Counted from the first letter of the stretch, positions 43,518-52,614 are shown. The stretch is DNA of 64,000 nt from Streptomyces sp. NBC_00461 (GCF_036013935.1 NZ_CP107902.1:3691001-3755000); one strand, 5' to 3'. Translations and numbers: made by a program. Notes: a model not told the origin generated them from the sequence alone.

Positions 43518-44759
43518 GTGGTGGCGTACCGGGCCATGGACGAGGAGAGCGTGGACCGGTCGGAGGGTTTCGGGGAGCGGCTGCTCGGTGTGCTGCTGGA
43601 CAGAGCGCGGGTGTTGCCGCCGCAGCTGATCGCCCCGCTCATCGCGGAGGAGGTGGCCAGGATCGGCGGCCGTGACGTGTCCATCCTGCTCCAGGACTAT
43701 GCGCAGGAGCTGCTGGTGCCGCTGCCGGGCAGGAAGCTGCACGTGGGCCAGCCCGAGCCAGTGGTCGACTCGCCCGCTGGCCGGGCCTTCCAGCGAGCGG
43801 AGGCCGTCGAGGTGCCACAGGCCGGCGGCGTGCGAATGTATCTGCCCCTGCTGGACGGAAGCGATCAGGTAGGCGTCATCGCCCTGACGCTGGACACGGT
43901 CGGCGACGATGACCGGCGCCTGCTACGCCGGTTCGCCGGACTGGTCGCCGACATGTTGGTCACCAAGAACGCCTACACCGATCAGTTCTTTCTGGCCCGG
44001 CGTCGGGAGCCGATGAGCGTGTCCGCGGAGATCCAGTGGGGCCTGCTGCCGCCGCTGACGATGACCGTGCCGCAGGTCGAGGTGGCAGGCATCCTGGAGC
44101 CCGCCTACCGCGTCGCCGGTGACAGCTTCGACTACGCCCTCAACGACAACATCCTGCACATGGCCGTGATCGATGCGATGGGCCACGACCTGGATGCCGC
44201 CGCGATGGCGACCATCGCCATCGGCGCCTACCGCCATGCCCGGCGCGTGTTCGTCAGCCTGGCCGAGAAGTACGCGTTCATGGACAGTGCCATCTCCCGG
44301 CAGTTCGGCGCCGACCACTTCGTCACAGCGCAGCTGATGCACCTGAACATCGCTACCGGTGAGATGGAGCTGGTCAACGCGGGCCACCCGGCGCCCCTGC
44401 TGATCCGCGACGGCCAGGTCGTGCGGCAGTTGGAGACCGCGACGACGCTGCCCGTCGGCTTCGGAGGTGAGACGCCCCGCGTCAGAGAGCACACGCTCCA
44501 GCGGGGCGACCGGGTGCTGTGCTACACCGACGGCATCATCGAGGAGCGCGTCGACGGCGGGGAGCCGTTCGGTGAGGATCGCCTCATCCGCTGCGTCAAC
44601 CGCCTGGGGCAGGAGCCGTCAGAGGGGATGCGGGCGGACCTGCGCCGGCTCTCCCACACGCTGAAGAAACAACGGGGCGGGCGCACTAGCGACGACGCCA
44701 CCCTCTTCATGATCGAGTGGCACGGAGGCGCCGCCGACCATCTCGTAGTCCTTGACTGA
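43518..44759 (+). CDS. GAF-like/PP2C (SpoIIE-type) phosphatase
   Basis: 413 residues from GTG 43518 (GGAGAGG about 11 bases before); the frame is open to 43215, so a longer form is possible. The N-terminal ~170 residues look like a GAF sensor ('VRMYLPLLDGSDQVGVIALT'). The SpoIIE phosphatase domain has 'YRVAGDSFDYAL', 'HMAVIDAMGHDLDAA' (metal Asp/Gly-His), 'NAGHPAPLLIRDG', 'GDRVLCYTDGI' and 'SDDATLFMIEW'. Such enzymes dephosphorylate anti-anti-sigma factors in partner-switching stress control. No kinase or STAS gene is adjacent. The preceding 43069-43517 has no other supported gene. Confidence 0.88.
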   Translation: MVAYRAMDEESVDRSEGFGERLLGVLLDRARVLPPQLIAPLIAEEVARIGGRDVSILLQDYAQELLVPLPGRKLHVGQPEPVVDSPAGRAFQRAEAVEVPQAGGVRMYLPLLDGSDQVGVIALTLDTVGDDDRRLLRRFAGLVADMLVTKNAYTDQFFLARRREPMSVSAEIQWGLLPPLTMTVPQVEVAGILEPAYRVAGDSFDYALNDNILHMAVIDAMGHDLDAAAMATIAIGAYRHARRVFVSLAEKYAFMDSAISRQFGADHFVTAQLMHLNIATGEMELVNAGHPAPLLIRDGQVVRQLETATTLPVGFGGETPRVREHTLQRGDRVLCYTDGIIEERVDGGEPFGEDRLIRCVNRLGQEPSEGMRADLRRLSHTLKKQRGGRTSDDATLFMIEWHGGAADHLVVLD

Positions 44760-45065
44760 ACACCTGGGACGTCGACCGGGACGCTTGAGTGGACGTCCAG
44801 GAGCAGACAGAACGCAAGTCGATCTCGCTTTTCGAGCGGGCCGTTCCGATCCAGTTCGATGAGCTAATTTTCGCCGTGGCCTCCGTCTGAATTGCGAGGA
44901 ATGGTGGCCGGAAGGAAACTGAAAGGTGGGCAAGGCCCTGTCCGGCGGTATGGATCTGAAGCGCGAACGGATTCACAACCATGCCCTCTCCGGGGGATCC
45001 GCTCGGATGTCGCGCGCCCTCATCCGTCCGTGAGTGTCCCCGTTCTTCCCACAGGGGTGTCAGCC
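44760..45065. other. Intergenic stretch
   Basis: About 305 bp between the phosphatase and the oxidase on the same strand. No gene seen. Confidence 0.4.
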
Positions 45066-46490
45066 ATGGGCGGTTTCAATGCATCGATTCTTGACGGGCT
45101 TCGCGAGGCGCTGCGGGGTCCCGTCCTCGCTCCCCAGGATCCGGGCTACGACGAGGCCCGCAGCATCTACAACGCCATGATCGACCGACGTCCCGCCGCC
45201 ATCGCGCAGTGCGTCGACGCCGCGGACGTGAAGGCCACGATCGCCTTCGCCCAGGACACCGGGGCGGAACTCGCCGTGCGCGGCGGCGGCCACAGCGGGC
45301 CGGGCCTGTGCCTGGTGGACGGCGGACTCGTGCTCGACCTGTCGCCCATGCGTTGGGTGCGCGTGGACCCGGCGACGAGCAGCGCACAGGTGGGCGGCGG
45401 CAGCCAGCTGGGGGACGTGGACCACGCGACCCACGCCTTCGGCCTCGGCATGCCGGCCGGAATCATGTCGACCACCGGCGTCGGAGGTCTGACACTGGGT
45501 GGCGGCCACGGCCACCTGACCCGCAAGTACGGGCTCACCATCGACAACCTGCTGGCCGCCGACGTGGTCCTGGCCGACGGGAGGTTCATCACCACGTCGG
45601 AGAAGGACTACCCGGACCTGTTCTGGGCGCTGCGGGGCGGTGGTGGGAACTTCGGTGTGGTCACGTCCTTTACGTACCGGCTGCACCCTGTGCATACGGT
45701 CGGGGTCGCGGTGACGGTGTGGCCGATCGACCGGACGGCGGAGGTGCTGCGGTGGTACCGGGAGTTCCTGCCTGGCGCGGACGAGGACCTCAACGGCTTC
45801 TTCGCGGTGCTGGTCGTGCCGCCCGGGCCGCCGTTCCCGGAGCCGATCCACGGGCAGAAGATGTGCGCCGTGGTGTGGTGCTACACCGGCGACCTGGACG
45901 CCAACCGCCTCGAAGAGGTACTGGCCGTCGTCAACGAACCGGCTCCGCCCGCCTTCCACTTCGCCACCCCCATGCCGTACCCCGCCCTGCAGACCATGTT
46001 CGACGAACTGATCCCCAAGGGGCTGCAGTGGTACTGGCGCGGCGACTTCTTCGACGCCATCTCCGACGAGGCGATCGAGGTGTTCCAGCAGTACGGCGAG
46101 AACATCCCCACCGACCTGTCGACGATGCACCTGTACCCGGTGGACGGGGCCGCCCACCGGGTGAGTGCCGACGACACCGCCTGGGCCTACCGCGACGCCG
46201 TCTGGTCCGGCGTGATCGGCGGAATCGACCCCGACCCCGCGAACGCCGATCTGATCCGGCAGTGGTGCGTCGACTTCTGGAACGACCTCCACCCGCACTC
46301 CATGGGCGGCTCCTACATCAACTTCCTGGGCGAGCAGGAAGGCCCTGAGCGGGTGCGGACCACCTACCGCGGGCACTACGACCAACTCTCCTCGATCAAG
46401 AGCACCTACGACCCGGACAACTTCTTCCGCGCCAACCAGAACATCCCGCCATCAGCCGGGCAACGCGGCGCAGCGTCACAGACGGCCTGA
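45066..46490 (+). CDS. Berberine-bridge-type FAD-linked oxidase
   Basis: 474 residues from ATG 45066. FAD-binding PCMH domain with 'RGGGHSGPGL' (His that links FAD 8-alpha), 'GGLTLGGGHGHLTRKYGLT' and 'LFWALRGGGGNFGVVTSFTY'. The C-terminal BBE motif is 'YRGHYDQLSSIKSTYDPDNF' with 'RANQNIPP'. These enzymes oxidise sugars, phenols or pathway intermediates using oxygen. The usual second FAD-linking Cys (6-S-cysteinyl) would be near 'WCYTGD', where a Cys is present. Upstream open frame to 44892 looks non-coding. Unlinked in function to its neighbours as far as visible. Confidence 0.88.
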   Translation: MGGFNASILDGLREALRGPVLAPQDPGYDEARSIYNAMIDRRPAAIAQCVDAADVKATIAFAQDTGAELAVRGGGHSGPGLCLVDGGLVLDLSPMRWVRVDPATSSAQVGGGSQLGDVDHATHAFGLGMPAGIMSTTGVGGLTLGGGHGHLTRKYGLTIDNLLAADVVLADGRFITTSEKDYPDLFWALRGGGGNFGVVTSFTYRLHPVHTVGVAVTVWPIDRTAEVLRWYREFLPGADEDLNGFFAVLVVPPGPPFPEPIHGQKMCAVVWCYTGDLDANRLEEVLAVVNEPAPPAFHFATPMPYPALQTMFDELIPKGLQWYWRGDFFDAISDEAIEVFQQYGENIPTDLSTMHLYPVDGAAHRVSADDTAWAYRDAVWSGVIGGIDPDPANADLIRQWCVDFWNDLHPHSMGGSYINFLGEQEGPERVRTTYRGHYDQLSSIKSTYDPDNFFRANQNIPPSAGQRGAASQTA

Positions 46491-46765
46491 TGACCGACCC
46501 GCCAGCTCACGAACTGCTTCGGTGTGAGTTAGACAGCCCGTGCGGGGGACGTCGGCTGGCTCATATTTCCGATGTAGTGGCCCGCGTTCTATCTGTTGAC
46601 TGTTGTAGTCAAAAGTAGTCCGAATAGATCGGACCAGTCCCAGCGTGCATCAGTCCCAGGCCAGTCATTACTGGTCAGCAGCTAGCCCACACAGACATGT
46701 TTTACGCTCAACCTTGCATTCGATTCGGAGTTGCGCAATAGTTAACACACTAAGCGGAGATTCCC

Positions 46766-47050
46766 ATGAAAGAGTTCGATGACGCCGCCCTGCAAGAGCT
46801 GGACGAGCAACTTCCCGAATGGATAGGCGACGTGATAGCCGCCCGAGAAGCCGGAACCGGGATACAGATAGATGTCTGGGGTTTCGGTGAGCCCGATCTT
46901 CTCTATAGCGCGCTGATGCTTGCCGCCAGTGCGGGAGTCCCAGTATCGACTGCACCAAGCCAGGAATGGTTAAATAAGCGCTACGACATATCGAATTTGG
47001 AGATGCGCGACCAAATTCGCCTGGACAGGGAACTATGGTCCTCTAACTAG
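46766..47050 (+). CDS. Small unknown protein
   Basis: 94 residues; GGAG 9 bases before ATG 46766. 'LDEQLPEWIGDVIAAREAGT' and 'LLYSALMLAASAGVPVS' suggest a compact alpha/beta fold. Lower GC than its neighbours. Convergent with recombinase-end copy B, 15 bp away. Role unknown. Confidence 0.6.
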   Translation: MKEFDDAALQELDEQLPEWIGDVIAAREAGTGIQIDVWGFGEPDLLYSALMLAASAGVPVSTAPSQEWLNKRYDISNLEMRDQIRLDRELWSSN

Positions 47051-47065
47051 AAGCAGAAAACGCTC

Positions 47066-47185
47066 CTAGCCGTCTTTCAGGCTGCCGCGCAGTGCATCAA
47101 GTCGAGCTTGCAATTCTGTGGGCAACTCTACCTCCGCATGGACTGTCCGGCCGCTCTTGACTTCTTCTCCAATAAGGTCTTTCAT
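47066..47185 (-). pseudogene. Recombinase-end-like remnant or 39-residue protein (core B)
   Basis: From ATG 47185 it reads 'MKDLIGEEVKSGRTVHAEVE' then 'LPTELQARLDALRGSLKDG'. Near copy of core A (38.8 kb). GAGG lies 10 bases before the ATG, so a small real gene is conceivable. Only 63 bp separate it from the end of the intact recombinase gene. Confidence 0.6.
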
Positions 47186-47248
47186 AGTGTTTAGCCTCGT
47201 GCGCCACAGCATACGCTCAAGCGCCAGGCAGGTCTCTCGCATCTATTT

Positions 47249-48943
47249 CTAAGTGACATTGCCAAAATCGGGATGATCATCCTCTATGAGCCGAGGAATG
47301 GAGCCGCCCGAAGAAATCTCCGCCTCGATAAGGTCTGCCACAACGTTGACTGTGGTCCACCAATTTGGAATCATCAACGCCAAAGAGCCAGGTCTTTGCT
47401 CTGTAGAGCCTTTTTCAGAGGTTCTAGCCTGAAGATATATAGCTTCCTCGGGTGAGTAGCCTTCCCGGATCTTGTGGTACCACTTTTTAGCTTGCAGAAC
47501 CACTTTTCTGTCATGCAGCAAGAGGTTCGAGCCAAGGGTGAGCAGCATACGCCTTTTCACGGCTGGGGTCGCACGACGGAACGTATCGTCAAGTTGAGTA
47601 AGATCTTCGAACAGCCCCATGGCGGCCTTAAGAACTTGACCTCGAACGGCAATATCCCCAGTCTCCATACGCTTCTGTAAGCTTTCCATCGAAGTCTGGT
47701 ACTCATCCTTTCGAGCCATGAACTCCTCAGAGGTAATCTCCCCGTCGGCTCTCATGTCAATAAGTCGCTGTATTCTGCCTCTCATCCTCTCTAGCTCCCG
47801 CCGTTGTGAAGCCTTGACAGCTTCAACCTCGCCCACCTTCCCAACATAGCGATCCTCTAGAATTTCGAGGGCTACGTCACGAAACTCAGGTATGAGCCGG
47901 TATTTTTCGACCTCTTCCTCAAAGGAGGAAACGAGACCCGCGTTAGTGACGGCGGGTTCATGACATTCAGTAGACCTCTTCTTGTGAGTACAGTGGTAGT
48001 ACAGATACAGGGCATCTCGATTCGTCCCGCTGTAGTGCTTCCACTTCTCAGTGACAACAACCGCACCGCCACAAGTAAGACAACGTAAGAGGCCCGTATA
48101 GTTGACGTAGCTGCGTTTCGTGTAACGGCGGTATTTTCCTTGGCTGTGCCTCGCCATGATGTCCAGCAAGCGCCTGTGCTCATCGAGAGTGATGACAGCA
48201 GGATACGTACCCTTGTTGTGGTAAATTCGGCCGTTCCACTTGAAATATCCTGTGTAAAAGATACTCCTGAGCATATCGCTGACCTGGTTGTAGCTCAGTG
48301 GTCGGCCCTTGCGTCCAGTGAAGCCCCAACTGTTGATGGTTCGCCGAATCTCGGCAACTGTATAGTCGCCGGTTAACGCGAGCCTCAGAGCACGCTCCAC
48401 TAGAGGCAGCCGTTTCTTATCGGCATAGACGAACCTCTCTCCCTTGTTGACTGCTGGTCCTGAATTGAGGTATCCGGGAGGCGCTTGGGCCGGAAAATGC
48501 CCTAGCTCAGCTTTGTCCGCCATACCTTGTTTACAAATCTGCTGAAGTTTGCCAGATTCATACTGAGAGTGGGACATGAGGCCCTGCAGTGCCATCAGCC
48601 CCTCGATGGAGTTTTCAAAGTTGTAGGCGGTGAACTTAAGGTTTGCCAACTCTCCGGTCCGCAACATGTAACTAATGGTCGCAGCGTCGATTTCGTTTCG
48701 AGAGAGACGATTTGGGTGCCAGGCTACGATGCCATCGGCTTCACCCGCCTTAATGCGGGCAATCATGTCCTCAAAGATCGGCCGGACGTAAGGTTTGAAC
48801 GCACTCTTACTCTCTGCGGGAAGAAAAGTAATGTCCAGATCGGGAAACGAATCCTGGATGCGCCTAATCTGCCCCGGAAGGGATAGGATCTGCCGCTCCT
48901 TGGACTCGGTGGACTTGCGAACATAGGCAAAATATTTTGGCAC
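47249..48943 (-). CDS. Large serine recombinase
   Basis: 564 residues. N-terminal resolvase domain with nucleophile Ser11 in 'YVRKSTESKERQ' and 'VAWHPNRLSRNEID'. A recombinase domain follows (about 150-270), then a zinc ribbon with Cys288, Cys291, Cys318 and Cys327, and a coiled coil near 375-430 ('ASQRRELERMRGRIQRLIDM'), as in serine integrases. It ends 'WWTTVNVVADLIEAEISSGG' plus 20 residues. Base composition is clearly more AT-rich than typical Streptomyces, so it is foreign. It is the only complete recombinase in the window and its 3' end resembles the five remnants to its left. Expected to cut and join short att sites without a tRNA target. Confidence 0.93.
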   Translation of the reverse strand: MPKYFAYVRKSTESKERQILSLPGQIRRIQDSFPDLDITFLPAESKSAFKPYVRPIFEDMIARIKAGEADGIVAWHPNRLSRNEIDAATISYMLRTGELANLKFTAYNFENSIEGLMALQGLMSHSQYESGKLQQICKQGMADKAELGHFPAQAPPGYLNSGPAVNKGERFVYADKKRLPLVERALRLALTGDYTVAEIRRTINSWGFTGRKGRPLSYNQVSDMLRSIFYTGYFKWNGRIYHNKGTYPAVITLDEHRRLLDIMARHSQGKYRRYTKRSYVNYTGLLRCLTCGGAVVVTEKWKHYSGTNRDALYLYYHCTHKKRSTECHEPAVTNAGLVSSFEEEVEKYRLIPEFRDVALEILEDRYVGKVGEVEAVKASQRRELERMRGRIQRLIDMRADGEITSEEFMARKDEYQTSMESLQKRMETGDIAVRGQVLKAAMGLFEDLTQLDDTFRRATPAVKRRMLLTLGSNLLLHDRKVVLQAKKWYHKIREGYSPEEAIYLQARTSEKGSTEQRPGSLALMIPNWWTTVNVVADLIEAEISSGGSIPRLIEDDHPDFGNVT

Positions 48944-49060
48944 TGCATTGAATCTCCGTTTAGCTCAAAGGCGGCCGACCGCGTTCGGTTCCCAGGGTCA
49001 GCGACTGTTGAACTACACCGAGAGACGCGCCTCAGTCAAAGGTCCCCATTTTATATTACA

Positions 49061-49276
49061 TTATAAACCCTTCACGCTTCTCTTCCGAGAAGGCTTTTCT
49101 TTCAAGGCTGAATTTTCCACGTCGATGCGATCCTGAAGTTCGGGGTGATACATCAAGCTCACCATAAAGATGAGCTCGTTTAGCTCTTCGGCGGCTTGGC
49201 CGGGCTCAACATCCTCGTTAAAATACTTCTGACACAGATCCTGATACCTCTTGATATCTTCATCGGTATAGGTCAT
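49061..49276 (-). CDS. Small acidic unknown protein
   Basis: 71 residues; GAGGAGG 5 bases before ATG 49276. Two acidic helices ('TDEDIKRYQDLCQKYFNED', 'AAEELNELIFMVSLMYHPEL') and a basic tail. Lower GC, similar to the recombinase, with which it may have arrived. No family known. Confidence 0.65.
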   Translation of the reverse strand: MTYTDEDIKRYQDLCQKYFNEDVEPGQAAEELNELIFMVSLMYHPELQDRIDVENSALKEKPSRKRSVKGL

Positions 49277-49349
49277 GGGGTCCTCCTCGGGGTTTGATGG
49301 CTAAAGAAAATGGGGTGCACGGTATAGCCGTGCACCCCTGGCGGACAAG

Positions 49350-50333
49350 TCAGGCAGCCACCAGCTCCCGTGCCAGTTTCAGGGCGCGGGCTTTCAGCGG
49401 CTCCGGCTTGATGAGCGTCCGATTGAGTTTGGTTTCCCAGGTGCGGGAACGTCGGACGTGGTCCAGGTACTCTCCTGCGGCCTGTACGAGCCCGTAGGCA
49501 GTGTGGGCGATGGGAGCGGCAGTCGGGGAAGCCAGGATGGCGCGGACGGCCTGGCGGGCTTCCTCGACGTTGTTGGCAACTCGATCCGTGACGAGGCCGG
49601 CGGGCGGCATGGGAATGAACTCCCTGACGAACAGCTCACGTTGCCGGGTAGAGATGGGCAGCGTCAGCAGTTCGCGGGCCAGTTCCTCGTAGGCCCTCAT
49701 CTCGCGGCGTGCGCCAGTGACGGCGTCGCGGGCTTCGTCGACGCGGTTGCGCCAGCCGTGCTTGTGCACGAACGAGAAGGTGGTGCCGGTGCGGTCGCCT
49801 TCCAGTTCGGCGGCGCGGAAGGTGTTGCCACAAACGATGCGCACGGCGGTCGCGCGGGCCGTGCAGCCTCCGGGTAGTCCGTGCCGGTTGGTGATGCCGA
49901 GGTACGGCAGTGTGACGGTGTCGTCGCCGGGCAGGACTATGGGCTCGTCCAGCAGGGCCAGGCACCAGACGGAGCGGCCTTCGTCGAGAACGCCCGCAGT
50001 TTCCCAGGTGACGTTCGGCTGGGCCAGAACGGCTTCGACAATCTCGCCCATCTCCCCGTGATCGATGACGGCGTAGGAGTCCCGGTTGATCCACAGGGTG
50101 GCGCTGGTGTCGGAGCGGGCTATGCGCTGCCAGCCCTTGATGGGCTCGTACAGCGGTTGGCCGGCTTCGTCGATGCCGCGGAGCTCATAGACGGCCTCGG
50201 TGATGGGGTCCCAGGTGAGGCCGGCGAGTTGCCGTGCCTCGTCCCAGGTTGTGGGGTGCTGGTCGAGGACCAGGCCCTCGCGGTGCCAGGGCATCTCCCT
50301 GACGGAGAACATCGACTCGACGTTGGCAGGCAT
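49350..50333 (-). CDS. DUF932 phage/plasmid-like protein
   Basis: 327 residues. Matches the DUF932 pattern: 'PWHREGLVLDQHPTTWDEA' near the start, 'IARSDTSATLWINRDSYAVI', 'LGITNRHGLPGGCTARATAV' and 'RIVCGNTFRAAE', then 'SFVHKHGWRNRV'. The family is found on phages, plasmids and integrative elements; its activity is unknown. GGA-rich ribosome site near 50340. First of the conjugative-type block to the right of the recombinase, all read leftward. Confidence 0.85.
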   Translation of the reverse strand: MPANVESMFSVREMPWHREGLVLDQHPTTWDEARQLAGLTWDPITEAVYELRGIDEAGQPLYEPIKGWQRIARSDTSATLWINRDSYAVIDHGEMGEIVEAVLAQPNVTWETAGVLDEGRSVWCLALLDEPIVLPGDDTVTLPYLGITNRHGLPGGCTARATAVRIVCGNTFRAAELEGDRTGTTFSFVHKHGWRNRVDEARDAVTGARREMRAYEELARELLTLPISTRQRELFVREFIPMPPAGLVTDRVANNVEEARQAVRAILASPTAAPIAHTAYGLVQAAGEYLDHVRRSRTWETKLNRTLIKPEPLKARALKLARELVAA

Positions 50334-50426
50334 TAGTGCCGTCCTTTCGTAGGCCGAGAAATGGGACCGGGGAGCCTGAGCACCTGGTGGTGCCCGGACT
50401 CCCCGGATGGGATGTGGAAGGTGCGG

Positions 50427-50609
50427 TCAGTCGGTGTCGACGTATGTCAGCTCGGTGATGTGGAAGCTGGCAGCTGGATGGAGGGCGTTGGCGTAGCCGG
50501 TGATGGGCAGGCCGGTGAAGAACCGGATCTGCTCAGCCAGCCAGCACCGGGCGAGCAGTACGTCTGACCCGTCCTCAGGCTCGAAGGTGATCTTCAACGT
50601 GAGGTCCAT
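50427..50609 (-). CDS. Small unknown protein of the plasmid-like block
   Basis: 60 residues from ATG 50609 (GAGGAG 8 bases upstream). 'LTLKITFEPEDGSDVLLARC' then 'WLAEQIRFFTGLPI'. The longer open frame to 50774 overlaps the next gene and is not used. No family known. Confidence 0.6.
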   Translation of the reverse strand: MDLTLKITFEPEDGSDVLLARCWLAEQIRFFTGLPITGYANALHPAASFHITELTYVDTD

Positions 50610-50721
50610 GGCATGGCTCCTCTCTGTGGGGATGCCAAGGGACTGGGGGAGACACCAGCGACAGGCGGGGCTTCCCGCCGCTGATGTCAGAGGGGCCGCC
50701 TCAAGAGCAGCCCAAGGCGGG

Positions 50722-51309
50722 CTACACCTCCGAGACCTGGATCCCTGAGACCTCGTACGTGGTGGTGTCGTCATCGACGTCGTCCAGGCCCGACAGGTCA
50801 GGCTGGAGGCACTTCAGGGCGTCTTCTTCCGCGGCGGCCTCGCTGCTGGGATCGACCTCGTAGCTGCCCGTGATCGTGTACTCCACCCGAACCCGGGTCA
50901 CGTATGAGGCGAGACCGAAACTGGCCAGGAAGTCGTCCAGGCCGTCGCGGCAGATGTCTCCCTCTTCGTGCCGGTCGACGGCGTACTGCCGGATGGCGTC
51001 CATCACCAGCTCGTTGGAGCGGTGCTGCTCGGCGTGCTTCTCGATGGCCACCTTGCGGCAGATGGCCAGGGCCTCGATGGCTTCGCGCAGCGTGGCCTCA
51101 CGAACGGCCGGGTCGGTGATGGGCTGGATCTGGAGCACCTGGGTGCTGTACGTGGTGATGCGGCCGGCGAAGTAGAACTCGATCAGGTCGGTATCGACGA
51201 GTCGTAGGAGGACTCCAGCCCGCTCCCCGGTGTAGACGGGGGCCGGCAGATGGGTGGCGAGATCCTGCGGCGCGAGGCTGCGCAGCATCTCAACGGTCAG
51301 CTCTGACAT
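50722..51309 (-). CDS. Unknown protein of the plasmid-like block
   Basis: 195 residues; AGGAGGT 5 bases before ATG 51309. N-terminal alpha/beta part ('GVLLRLVDTDLIEFYFAGR'), central helix ('AIEALAICRKVAIEKHAEQH'), and an acidic C-terminal tail with 'LDDVDDDTTTYEVSG'. Found in the usual place between DUF932 and the replication-relaxation gene; function unknown. Confidence 0.65.
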   Translation of the reverse strand: MSELTVEMLRSLAPQDLATHLPAPVYTGERAGVLLRLVDTDLIEFYFAGRITTYSTQVLQIQPITDPAVREATLREAIEALAICRKVAIEKHAEQHRSNELVMDAIRQYAVDRHEEGDICRDGLDDFLASFGLASYVTRVRVEYTITGSYEVDPSSEAAAEEDALKCLQPDLSGLDDVDDDTTTYEVSGIQVSEV

Positions 51310-51454
51310 GGCTGACCTCCTTTGTGACAGGTACGAGCGCTGATTTCGGTAATGAGGCTCAAGCGCTCTGGGGCCCCGGGCAGACGCCCGCCCGACCAGC
51401 CAGCAGATGAATCACATGCGGCTGGTCGAGTGGACGTCCGCCCACCGAGGCTCG

Positions 51455-51748
51455 TTAGAGCTTTCTGTGGCAGAGGCCGCAGCGTTCGCTGTCGAGTTGT
51501 TCCTCCGGGCCGATGGGCTTGGGGAACTGGTAGGCGCTGAAGCTGTTCTCGTCGTAGCGGTTGATGCCTCGCTCGCGAGCTACGAAGTCGAGGACCTGCT
51601 CGACGGTCGGATCGTCATCGATCAGGTCGAAGGGTAGGAACAGGTCGCGGATGCAATCGGTGCAGTAGGCCTGCTCGCCGAACATGTAGCCCGTGATGTC
51701 GCTGGTGGAGACTGAGGGTCGTTCGCGGGTGGAGGTGTGGGAAGAGAT
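51455..51748 (-). CDS. Small zinc-binding-like protein, apparent ATC start
   Basis: From the well-placed site (AAAGGAG 6 bases upstream) the first codon is ATC at 51748-51746, giving 97 residues ('SSHTSTRERPSVSTSDITGY' next); the first ATG in frame is 51685 (76 residues) and has no ribosome site. Two Cys pairs, 'YCTDCI' and 'CGLCHRKL' at the end, could bind zinc. 'SDITGYMFGEQAYCTDC' resembles the openings of related small proteins of plasmid-like blocks. Either a rare ATC start or a mutated ATG. Confidence 0.55.
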   Translation of the reverse strand: MSSHTSTRERPSVSTSDITGYMFGEQAYCTDCIRDLFLPFDLIDDDPTVEQVLDFVARERGINRYDENSFSAYQFPKPIGPEEQLDSERCGLCHRKL

Positions 51749-51798
51749 GGCAGTCTCCTTTCGTGGTTGCTGCTTGATGGGTGCGGACTGGGACGCGA

Positions 51799-52614
51799 TC
51801 AGCTGATGGTGGTTCCCAGGACGGTCGGGGCATCGGCATCGGTGGCGACCATGAACAGTCCTTGGGCTTCGGCCGGCTGGTGCTCGATGACGCGCTGGAT
51901 GACGCGAGCTCGGGCGCTGGTGGGGACGACGAAGAGAACCCCAGGGAAGACGCCATGCCGCCGCTGCTCGACGTCAGCCAGCTCGTAGGCGGTGTAGGCC
52001 CGGCACTTGGCGGTAATGTGCGACGGCCCTTCCGTGCCGCGATCGATCTCGACGAACCAGGACAGTTCCTGGCCGCCCGAGATCAGTCGCACGAGGGCAT
52101 CCGCCTTGATCACGAGGGACTCGCCGGCGTAGCCGGTGTAGTGCCGCCAGCTGTCGGGTTCCGACCTGAACTCCCGCACGGTAGGGCCGCCTGCACGAGC
52201 CTGCTCGACCAGCCGGACGTACAGCTCGGAGATGGCGAGCCGATGAGCGAGGTAGGCGTCGTTGGGCTGCCAGCTGCCGCGCTGGCGTCGGCGCGGCGTG
52301 CCGTCCACGCCGCTGAGCGACAGACCAGCGTCGGTGAGCTTCAGGATGAACCCGGGCGGTCCGACCTTGCGGTCACGGGATCGGTTGACGAAGCGGTGCA
52401 TGAGTCCGAAGCGCACCAGGCGTTGCGTATGGCGTTGTCCGAGTCGTCTGGCTGAGGCGGGCTTGTATTCGCCGAAGACCAGCCGACTGAGTTGCCCGGT
52501 GGTGGCGAGGTGGAGTGTGGCCAGTTCGCGGAGCATCTGGTGTTCCCGCGCGGTGAGGTCGACGGCCAGCTGGGCCAGGCGACCGCCGGTGAAAGGGCGT
52601 TGGACAGCAGGCAT
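51799..52614 (-). CDS. Replication-relaxation family protein
   Basis: 271 residues; AAGGAG 9 bases before ATG 52614. N-terminal winged helix ('MLRELATLHLATTGQLSRLV', 'ARRLGQRHTQRLVRFGLM') and the family's second half with 'DAYLAHRLAISELYVRL', 'IKADALVRLISGGQELSWF' and 'VEIDRGTEG', which has a restriction-endonuclease-like EID...K layout. Family members are found on actinobacterial plasmids and integrative elements, where they were named for a role in plasmid replication or relaxation. Read with the TraD-like gene. Confidence 0.85.
   Translation of the reverse strand: MPAVQRPFTGGRLAQLAVDLTAREHQMLRELATLHLATTGQLSRLVFGEYKPASARRLGQRHTQRLVRFGLMHRFVNRSRDRKVGPPGFILKLTDAGLSLSGVDGTPRRRQRGSWQPNDAYLAHRLAISELYVRLVEQARAGGPTVREFRSEPDSWRHYTGYAGESLVIKADALVRLISGGQELSWFVEIDRGTEGPSHITAKCRAYTAYELADVEQRRHGVFPGVLFVVPTSARARVIQRVIEHQPAEAQGLFMVATDADAPTVLGTTIS

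Larger units (their letters stand above)
23024..48943 (-). mobile_element. Inferred accreted cassette array ending in an intact serine recombinase
   Basis: Six copies of a recombinase 3'-end sequence in one orientation (near 23.03, 27.55, 33.54, 38.84, 47.18 and 47.31 kb) delimit blocks of about 4.5, 6, 5.3, 8.3 and 0.1 kb. Only the last copy is attached to a full recombinase gene. The blocks differ in content and partly in base composition. The simplest reading is repeated site-specific insertion at an attachment site within the recombinase gene end, with loss of older recombinase bodies. Boundaries are inferred. Confidence 0.5.

Noticed and set aside
49458-50336. Plus-strand ORFs across the DUF932 gene
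   Set aside because: Antisense shadows; the minus frame matches DUF932 throughout.
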